Source: an uncultured Campylobacter sp. (GTDB taxonomy: Bacteria > Campylobacterota > Campylobacteria > Campylobacterales > Campylobacteraceae). From it: a DNA stretch of 64,000 bases. The DNA is taken from positions 1 to 64,000 of the forward strand of contig NZ_CALIMS010000053.1 in NCBI RefSeq assembly GCF_938045345.1, given 5' to 3'. Below the pieces are notes generated by a model. That model was not told where the DNA came from and made no database searches. It saw only the letters and a program-made list of their open reading frames with translations. The position numbers and the translations under genes are program-made. Positions within the stretch are counted from its first letter, which is position 1; the number at the start of each line of letters is the position of its first letter. Positions 20,297 through 29,107 of this stretch are shown here, piece after piece.

Positions 20297-20862
20297 GCGG
20301 CGGAGATAGGTTCGAAGAGCTCGTTGCAAGCTTTGAAAAGCTTCCCGGCGTGGGCAAAAAGTCCGCCCTGCGCTTTGCGTACTACGTAAGCGTGCAAAAT
20401 TCCTTCCTAGGGCTAAATTTAGCGCACAATATCGAAGAGGCGGTGCGCGGACTGCACAGATGCCGCATCTGCGGTGCGGTATGCGAGGGCGAGATCTGCG
20501 AATATTGCGCTGACGATGAGCGCGAAAGCGATAAAATTTGCATCGTCGAAAACCCAAAAGATATCTTTATTTTAGAGAGCAATAAAATTTACAACGGTCG
20601 CTACTTCGTGCTAGACGCCGCTGACGAAGATAAAATCGCGGCGCTGCGCGAGATGGTGAGCCAAAACGGCGCGAGCGAGCTGATTTTTGCGCTGACGCCC
20701 AGCATCAACTCCGACGGGATCATGCTTTACGTCGAGGATAAGCTCGCGGATCTAAGCTTGAAATTTACCAAGCTCGCTCAAGGCGTACCTACGGGCGTGA
20801 GCCTAGATAACGTCGATATGCTCTCGCTAATAAAGGCAATCAACGGGCGCACCGAAATTTAA
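20293..20862 (+). CDS. recR: Recombination mediator protein RecR
   Basis: 189 residues, the usual length. N-terminal helix-hairpin-helix LPGVGKKSALRFAY, a four-cysteine zinc finger (CRICGAVCEGEICEYC, about 56-71) and a Toprim domain beginning CIVENPKDIFILES. RecR with RecO loads RecA at gapped DNA. It overlaps racS by 4 bases, so DNA repair is co-expressed with the two-component system. Confidence 0.95.
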   Translation: MSGGDRFEELVASFEKLPGVGKKSALRFAYYVSVQNSFLGLNLAHNIEEAVRGLHRCRICGAVCEGEICEYCADDERESDKICIVENPKDIFILESNKIYNGRYFVLDAADEDKIAALREMVSQNGASELIFALTPSINSDGIMLYVEDKLADLSLKFTKLAQGVPTGVSLDNVDMLSLIKAINGRTEI

Positions 20863-21380
20863 AATTCCGACGAAATTTTAAATTTATGCGGATAAAGATA
20901 TCGGCTAAATTTAAAACATAAAGCAGCGAATAGATTTAGCCGCAAAGCCCAAGCGGCGAAATTTGGGGCGTTAAATTTAAATAGTGGACGTGCGATGAAC
21001 GCGATGAAATTTATTAAAATTTACGCGGCTTCGGCGCGCGAAGCGATGCGGCAGGCACGGCGACAAACGGCACCTCGCTAGCCGCGAGGTTTTAACGGCG
21101 AGTTTGAGCCGTAAAATTTAAGCGCCCCGTTTCGAAGCGAAGTTTCGGACGCGGAATTTAGAGCGCTCAAATTTTAAAAGGCGAAATTTTAAGCAGCAAA
21201 TTTCGGGCGCTAAATTTTAAAAGCGGATTTGGAAGTAGCAGACGGGGTTGCGCGATGCGGCGAGCTCGTAAAATTTAAAGGCGAATTTCAAGGCGCGGAA
21301 TGGTTTAAATTTTTAAATTTCGCCGGCGCGGGATTTAAAAATTTAAACGTAATTATCTATTATATTATTTAAGGAAAAAG
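20863..21380. other. Gene-free stretch dense in AAATTT words
   Basis: About 500 bases between recR and murC. AAATTT, AAATTTTAAA and similar words recur every 20-40 bases, separated by GC-rich segments. No coding frame or RNA gene was seen. AAGGAAAAAG at the right end is the murC ribosome site. Confidence 0.6.
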
Positions 21381-22688
21381 GTGAAAAAGGTTCATTTTAT
21401 CGGCATCGGCGGCATAGGAATATCGGCATTAGCGAGATTTTTACACGAGAAAAATTTTATCATCTCAGGTTCGGATATCAAAGAGAGCGAGACGACCTAC
21501 AAGCTAAGAGCGGACGGCATGGAGATCATCACGCCGCACGACGCTTCGGCGATCAAGGATCAGGAGATCGTCATCTACTCCGCCGCGATCAAAGAGGACA
21601 ACGTCGAGCTGCAAGCCGCGCGCAAAAAAGGGATCGTCTGCCTCTCGCGTAAGGAGGCCCTGCCCTTCGTGCTAAAAGACAAGCGCGTCTTCGCAGTCGC
21701 CGGCGCGCACGGCAAAAGCACCACGAGCGCGATAACCTCGGCGCTAATAGACGGCTCGGTTATCATCGGCGCGATCTCCAAGCAGTTCGGCTCGAATATG
21801 AAATATGAAAACAGCGAAAACATCATCTTTGAAGCCGACGAGAGCGATTCTAGCTTTTTAAATTCCAACCCCTACGTTGCGGTCGTGACCAACGCTGAGC
21901 CCGAGCATATGGATCATTACGACAACGATTTGGATAAATTTCACGCGGCGTATCGCGGCTTTTTGGAGCGCGCCAAGATCCGCGTGATAAACGCCGAGGA
22001 TGAGTTTTTAAGCTCGATAAAGCTCGGCTGTATCAAGCTCTTTCCTTCACGCGACATAACGGATCTGAAGGTGCTGCTGCGCGATCATCAGCCGTTTATG
22101 AGCTTTAATCTTAAAGAGCTCGGGCGCTTCGAGGTTTACGGGCTCGGAAGACACATCGCGATTGACGCGTCGCTAGCGATCCTAGCCGCGGCGTGCGAGA
22201 CGGGACTAGAGCAGATCCGTAAAAATTTGCTAAATTACAAAGGCATAAAAAAGCGCTTCGACATCCTGTGCGCCACCCCGAGCTTCGTGCTCATCGACGA
22301 CTACGGTCACCATCCCACCGAGATCAGAGCGACGCTGCAAAGCGCGCGCGAATACGCTAGCCTGCTAGGTCTTAGCAAGATCACGGCGATCTTTCAGCCG
22401 CACCGATTCAGCAGGCTCAAGGCGAATTTAAACGCCTTTAAAGAATGCTTTGCGGGCGTGGAGGAGTTAGTCGTACTGCCCGTTTACGCTGCGGGCGAGC
22501 CTAGTAACGGCATCGATCTAAAAGAGGAGTTTAAGGGACTGGGCGCGCTATTTACCGAGCGAGTCTTTAGAAACGGCGAGAAAATAGAATTTAGCGATAT
22601 TTTCGGCGTCCGCCACATCATAAACGACGGGCTCGTGATCGGATTTGGCGCAGGCGACATCACCTATCAGCTGCGCGGAGAATTTTAA
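21381..22688 (+). CDS. murC: UDP-N-acetylmuramate--L-alanine ligase MurC
   Basis: 435 residues. N-terminal nucleotide-binding loop GIGGIGISALARFL, then the ATP loop GAHGKSTTSA, EADESDSSF and the catalytic DDYGHHPTE region. It adds L-Ala to UDP-MurNAc, the first peptide step of peptidoglycan synthesis, in the cytoplasm. The start is GTG with AAGGAAAAAG upstream. Followed by the membrane-protein gene and mutS2 in the order known from C. jejuni. Confidence 0.96.
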   Translation: MKKVHFIGIGGIGISALARFLHEKNFIISGSDIKESETTYKLRADGMEIITPHDASAIKDQEIVIYSAAIKEDNVELQAARKKGIVCLSRKEALPFVLKDKRVFAVAGAHGKSTTSAITSALIDGSVIIGAISKQFGSNMKYENSENIIFEADESDSSFLNSNPYVAVVTNAEPEHMDHYDNDLDKFHAAYRGFLERAKIRVINAEDEFLSSIKLGCIKLFPSRDITDLKVLLRDHQPFMSFNLKELGRFEVYGLGRHIAIDASLAILAAACETGLEQIRKNLLNYKGIKKRFDILCATPSFVLIDDYGHHPTEIRATLQSAREYASLLGLSKITAIFQPHRFSRLKANLNAFKECFAGVEELVVLPVYAAGEPSNGIDLKEEFKGLGALFTERVFRNGEKIEFSDIFGVRHIINDGLVIGFGAGDITYQLRGEF

Positions 22689-22749
22689 GCTTGAAAGCTC
22701 TCGCCGAATTTATTAGACAAACTCCGCTACGGGCGGGCAAGGATAAAAT

Positions 22750-23622
22750 TTGAGATTTTTGGTGTTTATTTTCGCGTTTTTATTTATCGCGGCGATCTTT
22801 TTCGTGCGGGACGAAATTTTAAGCAAAAGGGCTAAAATCATCGCCACGGCGCTGATTGTACTGCTGTGCGCGGGAGCGTATTTTTATGAAAGCGCGAGCG
22901 AGCGCTCCGCCAAGCTTGAGGAGGAGATGGTGTTTAAATTTAACGCAGGCGCCAGATTAAGATGCGGCGGCGCGATAAATTTCACTTCCGAAACGCGTGG
23001 CGCGGCAAATTCCTCTCCCGAAACACGCGGCGCGGATGCGAAAAATTTGGGCGTGCAAGCCGGCGAAGTAAATTTAAACGCGCAGGACAGAGCCGCTTCC
23101 GCCGCGCAAACGAACGAGCAGGCTTCAGCCGCGCAAATAAACGGCGCTGTCTCGGGCGGACAAAATTCCGCACAAAGCCCTACTTCGCAAAATTCCGCCG
23201 AGCCTGGACAAAATTTTAAATCTCAAAATTCTACTAAAAATTTAGACGTAGCTTCACAAAATTCTACGCAGCAGAACGATACACAGAACCGCACGCCGCA
23301 AAATTCCACAGGCCAAGGAGGTACGCGAAGCTCTGCCTCACAAAATTCCGTGCAACTAGGCGACACGCAAACCTCTAATCCCCAAGGCTCCGCGCAGAAT
23401 TTTAACGTAGCCGAGCAAAATTCTATGCAAGGTTCTACAGCGCAGAATTCTAAAGCTACGCAAAATTTTGCTGCAGACAAAGAACAGGCCTCCGCGCAGA
23501 TCGTGACGCGAGAAAATTTCACCTACTCCTTTTCGCTGGGCGCTTTCATCGCCAAAAAAAGCGCGGGCGCGGAGTTTAGGGGCAAAACTTATAAAATCAA
23601 AGAGTGCGTTTATGATCAGTGA
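22750..23622 (+). CDS. Membrane protein between murC and mutS2, with a long Gln/Asn/Ser/Thr-rich insertion
   Basis: 290 residues, TTG start with AAGGAT upstream. Two hydrophobic segments (about 1-20 and 28-46) are followed by EEEMVFKFNAGARLRCGG, then about 180 residues of low complexity (about 75-255) in which Gln-Asn-Ser recurs at least ten times, then a conserved-looking tail (ENFTYSFSLGAFIAKKSAG). In C. jejuni a short membrane protein occupies this position, so the insertion appears lineage-specific. The repeated QNS codons read CAAAATTC, close to the AAATTT words found elsewhere. It overlaps mutS2 by 11 bases. Function unknown. Confidence 0.75.
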   Translation: MRFLVFIFAFLFIAAIFFVRDEILSKRAKIIATALIVLLCAGAYFYESASERSAKLEEEMVFKFNAGARLRCGGAINFTSETRGAANSSPETRGADAKNLGVQAGEVNLNAQDRAASAAQTNEQASAAQINGAVSGGQNSAQSPTSQNSAEPGQNFKSQNSTKNLDVASQNSTQQNDTQNRTPQNSTGQGGTRSSASQNSVQLGDTQTSNPQGSAQNFNVAEQNSMQGSTAQNSKATQNFAADKEQASAQIVTRENFTYSFSLGAFIAKKSAGAEFRGKTYKIKECVYDQ

Positions 23623-25819
23623 CGAACTCTTTACGCGCCTCGATCTAGGCGAGTATCTAGCCAAATTTAAAAGCTTTTTGGCGCGCGAAAAGCCGCTGTT
23701 TTTAAGCGGCGATAGCAAGCTGAATTTTGAAAAAATTTCAGAGCTTACGAAATTTGATCTCGCGCAGTGCGAGAGCGTCGCGAACCTAGACGACGCGCTG
23801 ATGCGCATCTCAAAGCATGGCGTGCTTCATATCAGCGAAATTTACGAGTTTAGCAAGATCGTCCGATATTTTCTGTACCTCAAAAAGCAGCCTTTTGAGG
23901 GCAAACTTGCCGCTTGGCTTGCCAAGATCGAAATTCCTGCGCCTATCGCGCAATTAAAGGATTATTTCGACGATCAGGGCGGCTTTCGCGACGCGATAGA
24001 CGAGCGCTTCGGCGCGCTAAACGAGGCGTTTAAGATAAAAAAGGGCGAGATCGAACAGACGCTAAAAAGGCTGATCTATTCCAAAGCCCTTTCGCCCTAT
24101 CTCGCCGACACGCAGATCCACTACATAAGCGATACCGAGGCTCTGCTGGTGCGCGGCGGCTTTAATCACGTGCTAAAAGGCAGCGTCGTAGCGCGCTCAA
24201 GCGGAGGCTATTTTTACGTGCTTCCAGACGCGATCGCAGCTCTGAAGTCCGCTCAAAGCGCGATTTTGGATAAAAAAGAGCAGATCGTATTCGAGCATTG
24301 CAAGCAGATTAGCGCAGTTTTTAATAAAAACTTAGCCTTTCTGAAATTTATAAACGCCGCTTTCGACGCGATTGACGCGCTGATTGCGCGCGCTGCGATG
24401 GCAAGAGCGAGCGATTACGAGTTCGTCCTGCCCGAGCCTTCGCGCGACATCGTCCTAGATAGCTTCGCCCACCCCGCGCTTAAAAATCCAAAGCGCGTGA
24501 GCGTGGAATTTAGCGGAAAAATTCTGCTCATCACTGGCGTAAATGCGGGCGGAAAATCGATGCTTTTAAAAAGCATTCTAAGCGCGGCGCTGCTAGCCAA
24601 ATACCTCCTTCCGATGCCTATTCGCGCAAGCCTCAGCCGCATCGGCACCTTTAAGGAGTTCGAGCTCATAATGGAGGATCCGCAAAACTCCAAAAACGAC
24701 ATCTCGACCTTTGCAGGCAGAATGGTTGCCTTTAGCAAGCTGTTCGGGCGCAAAGAGATTCTAATCGGCGTCGATGAGATCGAGCTGGGTACCGATTTTG
24801 AGGAGGCTGCAAGCCTATACGGCGCGATGATCGAGCAGCTGATGAGCGGCGACGTGAAGATGATCATCACCACGCATCACAAGCGCCTGGCGATGCTGCT
24901 TGCGAAAGATCCGCGCGTGGAGCTGCTGGCGGCACTTTACGACGAGAAAAACAGCGCGCCGAAGTATGAGTTTTTAAAGGGCACGATCGGCAAATCCTAC
25001 GCCTTTGAAACCGCGCTGCGCTACGGCATAGCGCAAAATTTGATCGCCGCGGCGCGCAAAAACTACGGCGAAAACAAAGAAAATTTAAACGAAGCGATCT
25101 CAAAAGCGATAAATTTAGAGCTTGAGCTAAAACAAAAGCTGGCGCAGACGCAGCAAAAAGAGGAGAAGTTAGACGCGCTGAGCGAAGCGCTAAAAGATCA
25201 GCGCGAGCGTGCGCAAAGCGAGCTGAGGGCGGAGCTTTCAAGGCTGCAAAACGAATACTACCGCGCGATTTCGGAGGCCAAACGCAGCGTGAGCCTAAGC
25301 GACGTGCGCGAAAAGCAGCGCGCCATAAACCGCGCAAACGAGCTTGCACGAGCCGTGCAGCAGCCCGAACTCAGCACGCCCGAGCCGCAAAGCCTCAAGG
25401 TGGGCGATCGCGTCAAATACGGCAAGATCAAGGGCGAAATTTTATCGCTCAGCAAAACCCAGGCGCTGATGCTAAGCGACGGCATCAGGCTGCGCGTGCC
25501 GCTTAGCGAGCTAAAGCGCAGCGGTGCGACGCCCGCGTCCGTAAAAAATATCAGTATCAAGGTGCAAAAGCCCGCCTCCGCGTCGCTCGTGCTCGATCTG
25601 CACGGCTTGCGCGCCGAGGAAGCAATCAGCAGGCTTGATAAATTTATCAGCCAAAGCCTCGTGATGGGCTTTGATGAGATCATCGTCAAGCACGGCATCG
25701 GCACGGGCAAGCTCGCGTTCGCGGTCAAGGAGTTTTTAAAATCACACCCGAGCGTCAAGGGCTTTCGCGACGGCACGCCCGCAGAAGGGGGCTTCGGCTC
25801 AAAGGTCGTCTCGCTTTAG
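23612..25819 (+). CDS. mutS2: Endonuclease MutS2
   Basis: 735 residues, the expected length for Campylobacter. The ATPase has Walker A GVNAGGKSMLLKS (about 308-320) and the ABC-like VDEIELGTDFEEA region; a long coiled-coil (about 490-590) follows; the C-terminal 80 residues are an Smr nuclease domain with LDLHGLRAEEA and HGIGTGKL. MutS2 suppresses recombination or rescues collided ribosomes rather than correcting mismatches; MutS1 and MutL are not seen here. Overlaps the preceding membrane-protein gene, so they share a transcript. Confidence 0.95.
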   Translation: MISDELFTRLDLGEYLAKFKSFLAREKPLFLSGDSKLNFEKISELTKFDLAQCESVANLDDALMRISKHGVLHISEIYEFSKIVRYFLYLKKQPFEGKLAAWLAKIEIPAPIAQLKDYFDDQGGFRDAIDERFGALNEAFKIKKGEIEQTLKRLIYSKALSPYLADTQIHYISDTEALLVRGGFNHVLKGSVVARSSGGYFYVLPDAIAALKSAQSAILDKKEQIVFEHCKQISAVFNKNLAFLKFINAAFDAIDALIARAAMARASDYEFVLPEPSRDIVLDSFAHPALKNPKRVSVEFSGKILLITGVNAGGKSMLLKSILSAALLAKYLLPMPIRASLSRIGTFKEFELIMEDPQNSKNDISTFAGRMVAFSKLFGRKEILIGVDEIELGTDFEEAASLYGAMIEQLMSGDVKMIITTHHKRLAMLLAKDPRVELLAALYDEKNSAPKYEFLKGTIGKSYAFETALRYGIAQNLIAAARKNYGENKENLNEAISKAINLELELKQKLAQTQQKEEKLDALSEALKDQRERAQSELRAELSRLQNEYYRAISEAKRSVSLSDVREKQRAINRANELARAVQQPELSTPEPQSLKVGDRVKYGKIKGEILSLSKTQALMLSDGIRLRVPLSELKRSGATPASVKNISIKVQKPASASLVLDLHGLRAEEAISRLDKFISQSLVMGFDEIIVKHGIGTGKLAFAVKEFLKSHPSVKGFRDGTPAEGGFGSKVVSL

Positions 25820-26006
25820 GCTCTAGCTCAAAGGTCTTTTCGCTTCAGACGCCAGCGCGAACGATGCGGAATTCGCTCATGTCATCTATGCCTTCGCCGA
25901 GGTTTTGCAAAAGCACGGGTGTTTTTAACGTAGAATTTCGCCGCGGAATTTGTAGCTTGGCTTTTACACTAAAATTTTATGCGGCGTGAGCCGCAATTCA
26001 AATAAC

Positions 26007-26106
26007 GCGGACGTAGTCCGCACCGCTTAAAGCGTCGTCGGGGGATGGGTGGGGTTTGGGGCGGGAAGGGGAGCGACCTCGCAATTCAAGCTCCCTTCCC
26101 GCCCCA
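26007..26106 (+). repeat. GC-rich hairpin repeat, copy B (most complete)
   Basis: Stem GCGGAC-GTA-GTCCGC (26007-26021), then GCGTCGTCGGGGG, TGGGTGGGG, and a long hairpin: left arm GGGGCGGGAAGGGGAGC (26058-26074), loop GACCTCGCAATTCAA, right arm GCTCCCTTCCCGCCCC (26090-26105), with one bulge. A further GCGGC-GTGA-GCCGC stem is at 25981-25994. Confidence 0.75.
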
Positions 26107-26332
26107 AATGCGGTACTGAGCTTAGACGCAGAATTTTACCTTAAAATTCTGCGGCGAAATTCTAATACAGTTTTGCACAAGAGTTTTATAGTTTAGCTTT
26201 GCGATAAATTTCAGCGAGAACTTGCGCCAAATTTACACGATACAGCCGTTTTCAGTATGGCTTTGCGTTAAATTTTATAAAAATGTAGTTGCACCAGAAC
26301 TTCATACGGTGTAGTCGCAATGTAAAATAAGC

Positions 26333-26419
26333 GCGGACGTAGTCCGCACCGCTAGCGTCGCGCGGGTGGGGGTTGGTAAGGGGGCGCCCCGCTAACTCTG
26401 AGCGCCGCCCCCCCTTACG
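26333..26419 (+). repeat. GC-rich hairpin repeat, copy C
   Basis: Same GCGGACGTAGTCCGC stem (26333-26347) followed by ACCGCTAGCGTCGCGCGGG and a diverged long hairpin GTAAGGGGGCG ... CGCCCCCCCTTAC (about 26376-26418). The loop differs from the GACCTCGCAAT type. Confidence 0.7.
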
Positions 26420-26508
26420 GATTATGTGTAACGCATACGCCGGCTCGAATTTATAAAGATTTCACTATGTTAAATTTCAGTATTTTTAGCTCTTTGTGTA
26501 TTTCTTTC

Positions 26509-26556
26509 GGGGCAGGAAAGGGAGCGACCTCGCAATCGGGGCCTCCTTCCCGCCCC
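26509..26556 (+). repeat. GC-rich hairpin repeat, copy D (long hairpin only)
   Basis: Left arm GGGGCAGGAAAGGGAGC (26509-26525), loop starting GACCTCGCAAT, right arm GCCTCCTTCCCGCCCC ending at 26556. The initial GCGGAC stem is absent, so this is a partial or separate unit. Confidence 0.65.
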
Positions 26557-26697
26557 AAGAGAAACATATCGTGGGTTAAAATTTAAACGGAATTTTATAA
26601 AGGCAAGTGCTACTTTTAAATTTATAAATAGCGAAACGGCAATATAAATTTGGAATTTAAAATTTCGCTATATAAAATTTTATCTCTAGAGATTAGG

Positions 26698-26831
26698 TCG
26701 TGGCGACGTTTTCTCTTAAGGGGGAAGGGGCGCTACTTGCGAGGCGCTCCCCTTCGCTCTTAAAATCCCCCAACCCCTGGTACGCTAAAGGGGCGAGCCT
26801 TACGGCTCGCGTTAAATTTTAATAGGGGTTG
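26698..26831 (+). repeat. GC-rich hairpin repeat, copy E (diverged, compound fold)
   Basis: GTCGTGGCGACG is followed by GGGGGAAGGGGCGC ... GCGCTCCCCTT ... CCCCC (26720-26770), then CAACCCC (about 26770) pairs with GGGGTTG (about 26825-26831) around an inner hairpin CGAGCC-TTAC-GGCTCG. It resembles the other copies in layout more than in sequence. Confidence 0.5.
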
Positions 26832-26944
26832 AATTACGGCATGCTAAATTTTAAAATTTAGCCGAAATTTACAGCTCACAAAATTTTAAAATTCCAAACA
26901 CAAAAGAATTTTGAAATTCCAAATACGATAAAATTTAAGCTACG

Positions 26945-27022
26945 GCGGAATTTTAGAATTCCTATTAGCGGCGGAATTTCAGAATTCTTATAGGCAGCGG
27001 AATTTCAAAATTCCGTAAATTT
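26945..27022. repeat. Three tandem 26-base repeats upstream of the corA-like gene
   Basis: Units begin with GCGGAATTT at 26945, 26971 and 26997, an exact 26-base period. Each contains an imperfect palindrome of the GGAATTT...AAATTCC type. A fourth, inverted GGAATTTCAGAATTTCG-like element lies just after (complement of about 27025-27044). Too short and without spacers to be a CRISPR. Confidence 0.75.
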
Positions 27023-27075
27023 GAGCGAAATTCTGAAATTCCGCAAATTTAAAACGATTGAATAAGGAGGTCTCA

Positions 27076-27798
27076 TTGAACCCGATTACCGAAAAGCGCA
27101 GCGTTTCGGGCTACTACTACGCCGAGGAGCGCGAGTATGTGTACTTCGTGACGGATGCGCCGCGCGAGCAAAACTACCGCTTTATTTTTGATGCGGGCGC
27201 GATCTATTCGCAAGATGACGCGGGCGGCGAGGTGCGGCTTAGCAGCGAAGCGGAGTTTTTCGCGGTCGTCAAAAAGATCCTCGCGCAGTATCGCGATAAA
27301 ATTTTAGAGCACTCCGCGGAGCTTGAGAATTACGAAAAGATCTACACGCGGCGCGGCGATTTTTCAAAATTTATGAAAAGGCACTCTGTCCTAAAATACG
27401 AAATCCGCAAATTTCAAAACAAAATTTCGCATTTCTACGAGGCGCTGCTCATCTGCGCAAATGAGCAGCCGGCGCTGAAAAAACAGCTGAAAAACTACGC
27501 CTACGAAGCGGGCGTTTTTAAAGGCGTGATGAGCGAATATGCCGTCAGGATCGAGGATATCTATCAGTTCATCCAGGGTCTCAAAAACGACAAAATTAGC
27601 CGCAACATCTACATTCTCACGATCATCTCGTCGCTGCTGATGCCGCTAAATTTCATCACGAGCTTTTTCGGGATGAACACGACGGGGCTATTTTTAAGCG
27701 GCTCGGCGCACGGCACGCTCATCGTGACGCTTGCGATGTGCGTGATCTTCGCGGCGATGGTCGGCTTTCTTATGCTCTACGCCAAAAAACGAAGCTAA
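27076..27798 (+). CDS. CorA-family divalent metal ion transporter
   Basis: About 240 residues. The C-terminus holds two membrane helices with the family motif GMN between them (FFGMNTTG, near residue 205), and the preceding region is a long helical cytoplasmic domain, as in CorA. The likely substrates are Mg2+ or Co2+/Zn2+; it is shorter than typical CorA (about 315). The ribosome site AAGGAGG (27064-27070) lies after an in-frame TTG at 27058, so the TTG at 27076, six bases downstream of it, is taken as the start. Confidence 0.85.
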   Translation: MNPITEKRSVSGYYYAEEREYVYFVTDAPREQNYRFIFDAGAIYSQDDAGGEVRLSSEAEFFAVVKKILAQYRDKILEHSAELENYEKIYTRRGDFSKFMKRHSVLKYEIRKFQNKISHFYEALLICANEQPALKKQLKNYAYEAGVFKGVMSEYAVRIEDIYQFIQGLKNDKISRNIYILTIISSLLMPLNFITSFFGMNTTGLFLSGSAHGTLIVTLAMCVIFAAMVGFLMLYAKKRS

Positions 27799-27814
27799 AG
27801 CGAAGGGATAAAAT

Positions 27815-28228
27815 TTGAACAAAAACGAGCTAAAAAATATCCTAGGCGGATACCTCGGCAGGGAGATTGCGGGCGATTTTAGAGTGCTGAAAGAGCACGA
27901 GATCGCGCGCTGCAACGACGCGGCGAAATTTCCTTTTGAGGGCGATAGTGGGCTGCTGCGCGAGTTTTGTATATTTGCAGACGGCGGCAGCGGCGATCTT
28001 TGGCTGCTAAGCTCTAGCGGTGAGATCGCGTTTTACGACCATGATCTGGAGTTTTTGTCCGAAGCAAATTTGAAAAAATTCGATCTAAATCTTGCGAGCT
28101 GGCTAAAGATCGCGGAGCTATTTTGCAAATTTGAAGCCCTTAGCAACCCGAGCGCCGCGCAAAAGGCGGAGTTTAAGCAGAGCGTAGCTAAAATCTGTCC
28201 GCAAATTTTAGAAATTTGGGAAATTTAG
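27815..28228 (+). CDS. Possible SMI1/KNR4 (SUKH)-family protein
   Basis: 137 residues, TTG start 14 bases after the corA-like gene with AAGGGAT upstream. The central stretch FADGGSGDLWLLSSSGEIAFYDHD resembles in its parts (FADGGSGD, IAFYDHD) the core strands of SUKH proteins, a family that includes many toxin-immunity proteins. No signal peptide or membrane segment. Assignment is by pattern only. Confidence 0.5.
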   Translation: MNKNELKNILGGYLGREIAGDFRVLKEHEIARCNDAAKFPFEGDSGLLREFCIFADGGSGDLWLLSSSGEIAFYDHDLEFLSEANLKKFDLNLASWLKIAELFCKFEALSNPSAAQKAEFKQSVAKICPQILEIWEI

Positions 28229-28273
28229 GCGCTGCTTGCGACGCCTAAATTTAATCGCAAAATAGGAGCAACG

Positions 28274-29107
28274 ATGAAATTTATCGCATATTACGACTCG
28301 CCGCTTGGTAAAATCACGCTCGCGGGCGATGAGGCGGGGCTTTGTGGGCTGTGGTTCGAGGGCGAGAAATACTACGCGCACGCCCTTGCGACGAGCGGTG
28401 CGGATGAAAAGCAGGACAGCGCCGATCTGTTCGCAAAAGAGAAGCACGCCGCAAGCGAAACACAGCGCGATTTTGCGGCGTTGGAAAAGAGTGGAAAGAG
28501 CGATTTTGCTGTAAAAGCGACGAACGGCGCAGATGAAAAGTACAACGCGCGCGATTTCGCAGAAGCGGAGAGCGGCGCGGACGTAAAATTCTGCGCGAAC
28601 GTACTTGTAGCGAGCGAAAAATTCTGTGAGCGCGATTTTGCGGCTCAGGATGCGAGCAAAAAATCTTACGCGACCGACCTTTCGGCGCAAAGCGTGGGTG
28701 AAAAATTTTGCATAAACAAGCAAAGCGGCTACTTCGAGGAGAAAAATCTGGCCGTTTTCGATCAAACTAAGCGCTGGCTCGATCTGTATTTTAGCAGACG
28801 CGAGCCGGGTTTTACGCCCGCCCTAAATCCCGTGGGCTCGGCGTTTAGGCGCGCCGTGTGGGAAATTTTGCTCAAAATTCCTTACGGCAAAACTACGACC
28901 TACGGGCAGATCGCGCGCGAAATCGCCGCGGCGCGCGGGCTAGCGAAGATGTCCGCGCAAGCCGTGGGCGGTGCAGTAGGACACAACGATATCTCGATCA
29001 TCATCCCCTGCCACCGCGTCATAGGCGCGCACGGCAACCTCACGGGCTATGCGGGCGGCATCGATAGAAAAATAAAGCTGCTGAAGCTCGAAGGCATCAA
29101 TATGTAG
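28274..29107 (+). CDS. ogt: Methylated-DNA--protein-cysteine methyltransferase with a low-complexity insertion
   Basis: Repairs O6-alkylguanine by transfer to its own cysteine. Residues 1-38 (YYDSPLGKITLAGDEAGLCG) are the normal N-terminal strands; 152-277 hold the catalytic domain, with FRRAVWEILLKIPYGKTTTY, GGAVGHN and the active site PCHRVIG (Cys246) followed by GNLTGYAGG. Between them about 110 residues (about 40-150) are rich in Ala, Asp, Glu, Lys and Ser, with loosely repeated EKFC-xx-DFA units; normal family members of about 160-175 residues lack this. The frame is intact, so a functional protein with a long acidic loop is plausible. AGGAGC precedes the ATG. Confidence 0.88.
   Translation: MKFIAYYDSPLGKITLAGDEAGLCGLWFEGEKYYAHALATSGADEKQDSADLFAKEKHAASETQRDFAALEKSGKSDFAVKATNGADEKYNARDFAEAESGADVKFCANVLVASEKFCERDFAAQDASKKSYATDLSAQSVGEKFCINKQSGYFEEKNLAVFDQTKRWLDLYFSRREPGFTPALNPVGSAFRRAVWEILLKIPYGKTTTYGQIAREIAAARGLAKMSAQAVGGAVGHNDISIIIPCHRVIGAHGNLTGYAGGIDRKIKLLKLEGINM

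Noticed and set aside
23223..23522. Cys- and Glu-rich minus-strand frame opposite the QNS-rich region
   Set aside because: It is the complement of the low-complexity codons and has no start signal.
26945..27044. Short CRISPR-like array
   Set aside because: The 26-base units are directly adjacent with no unique spacers, and no cas gene is in the window.
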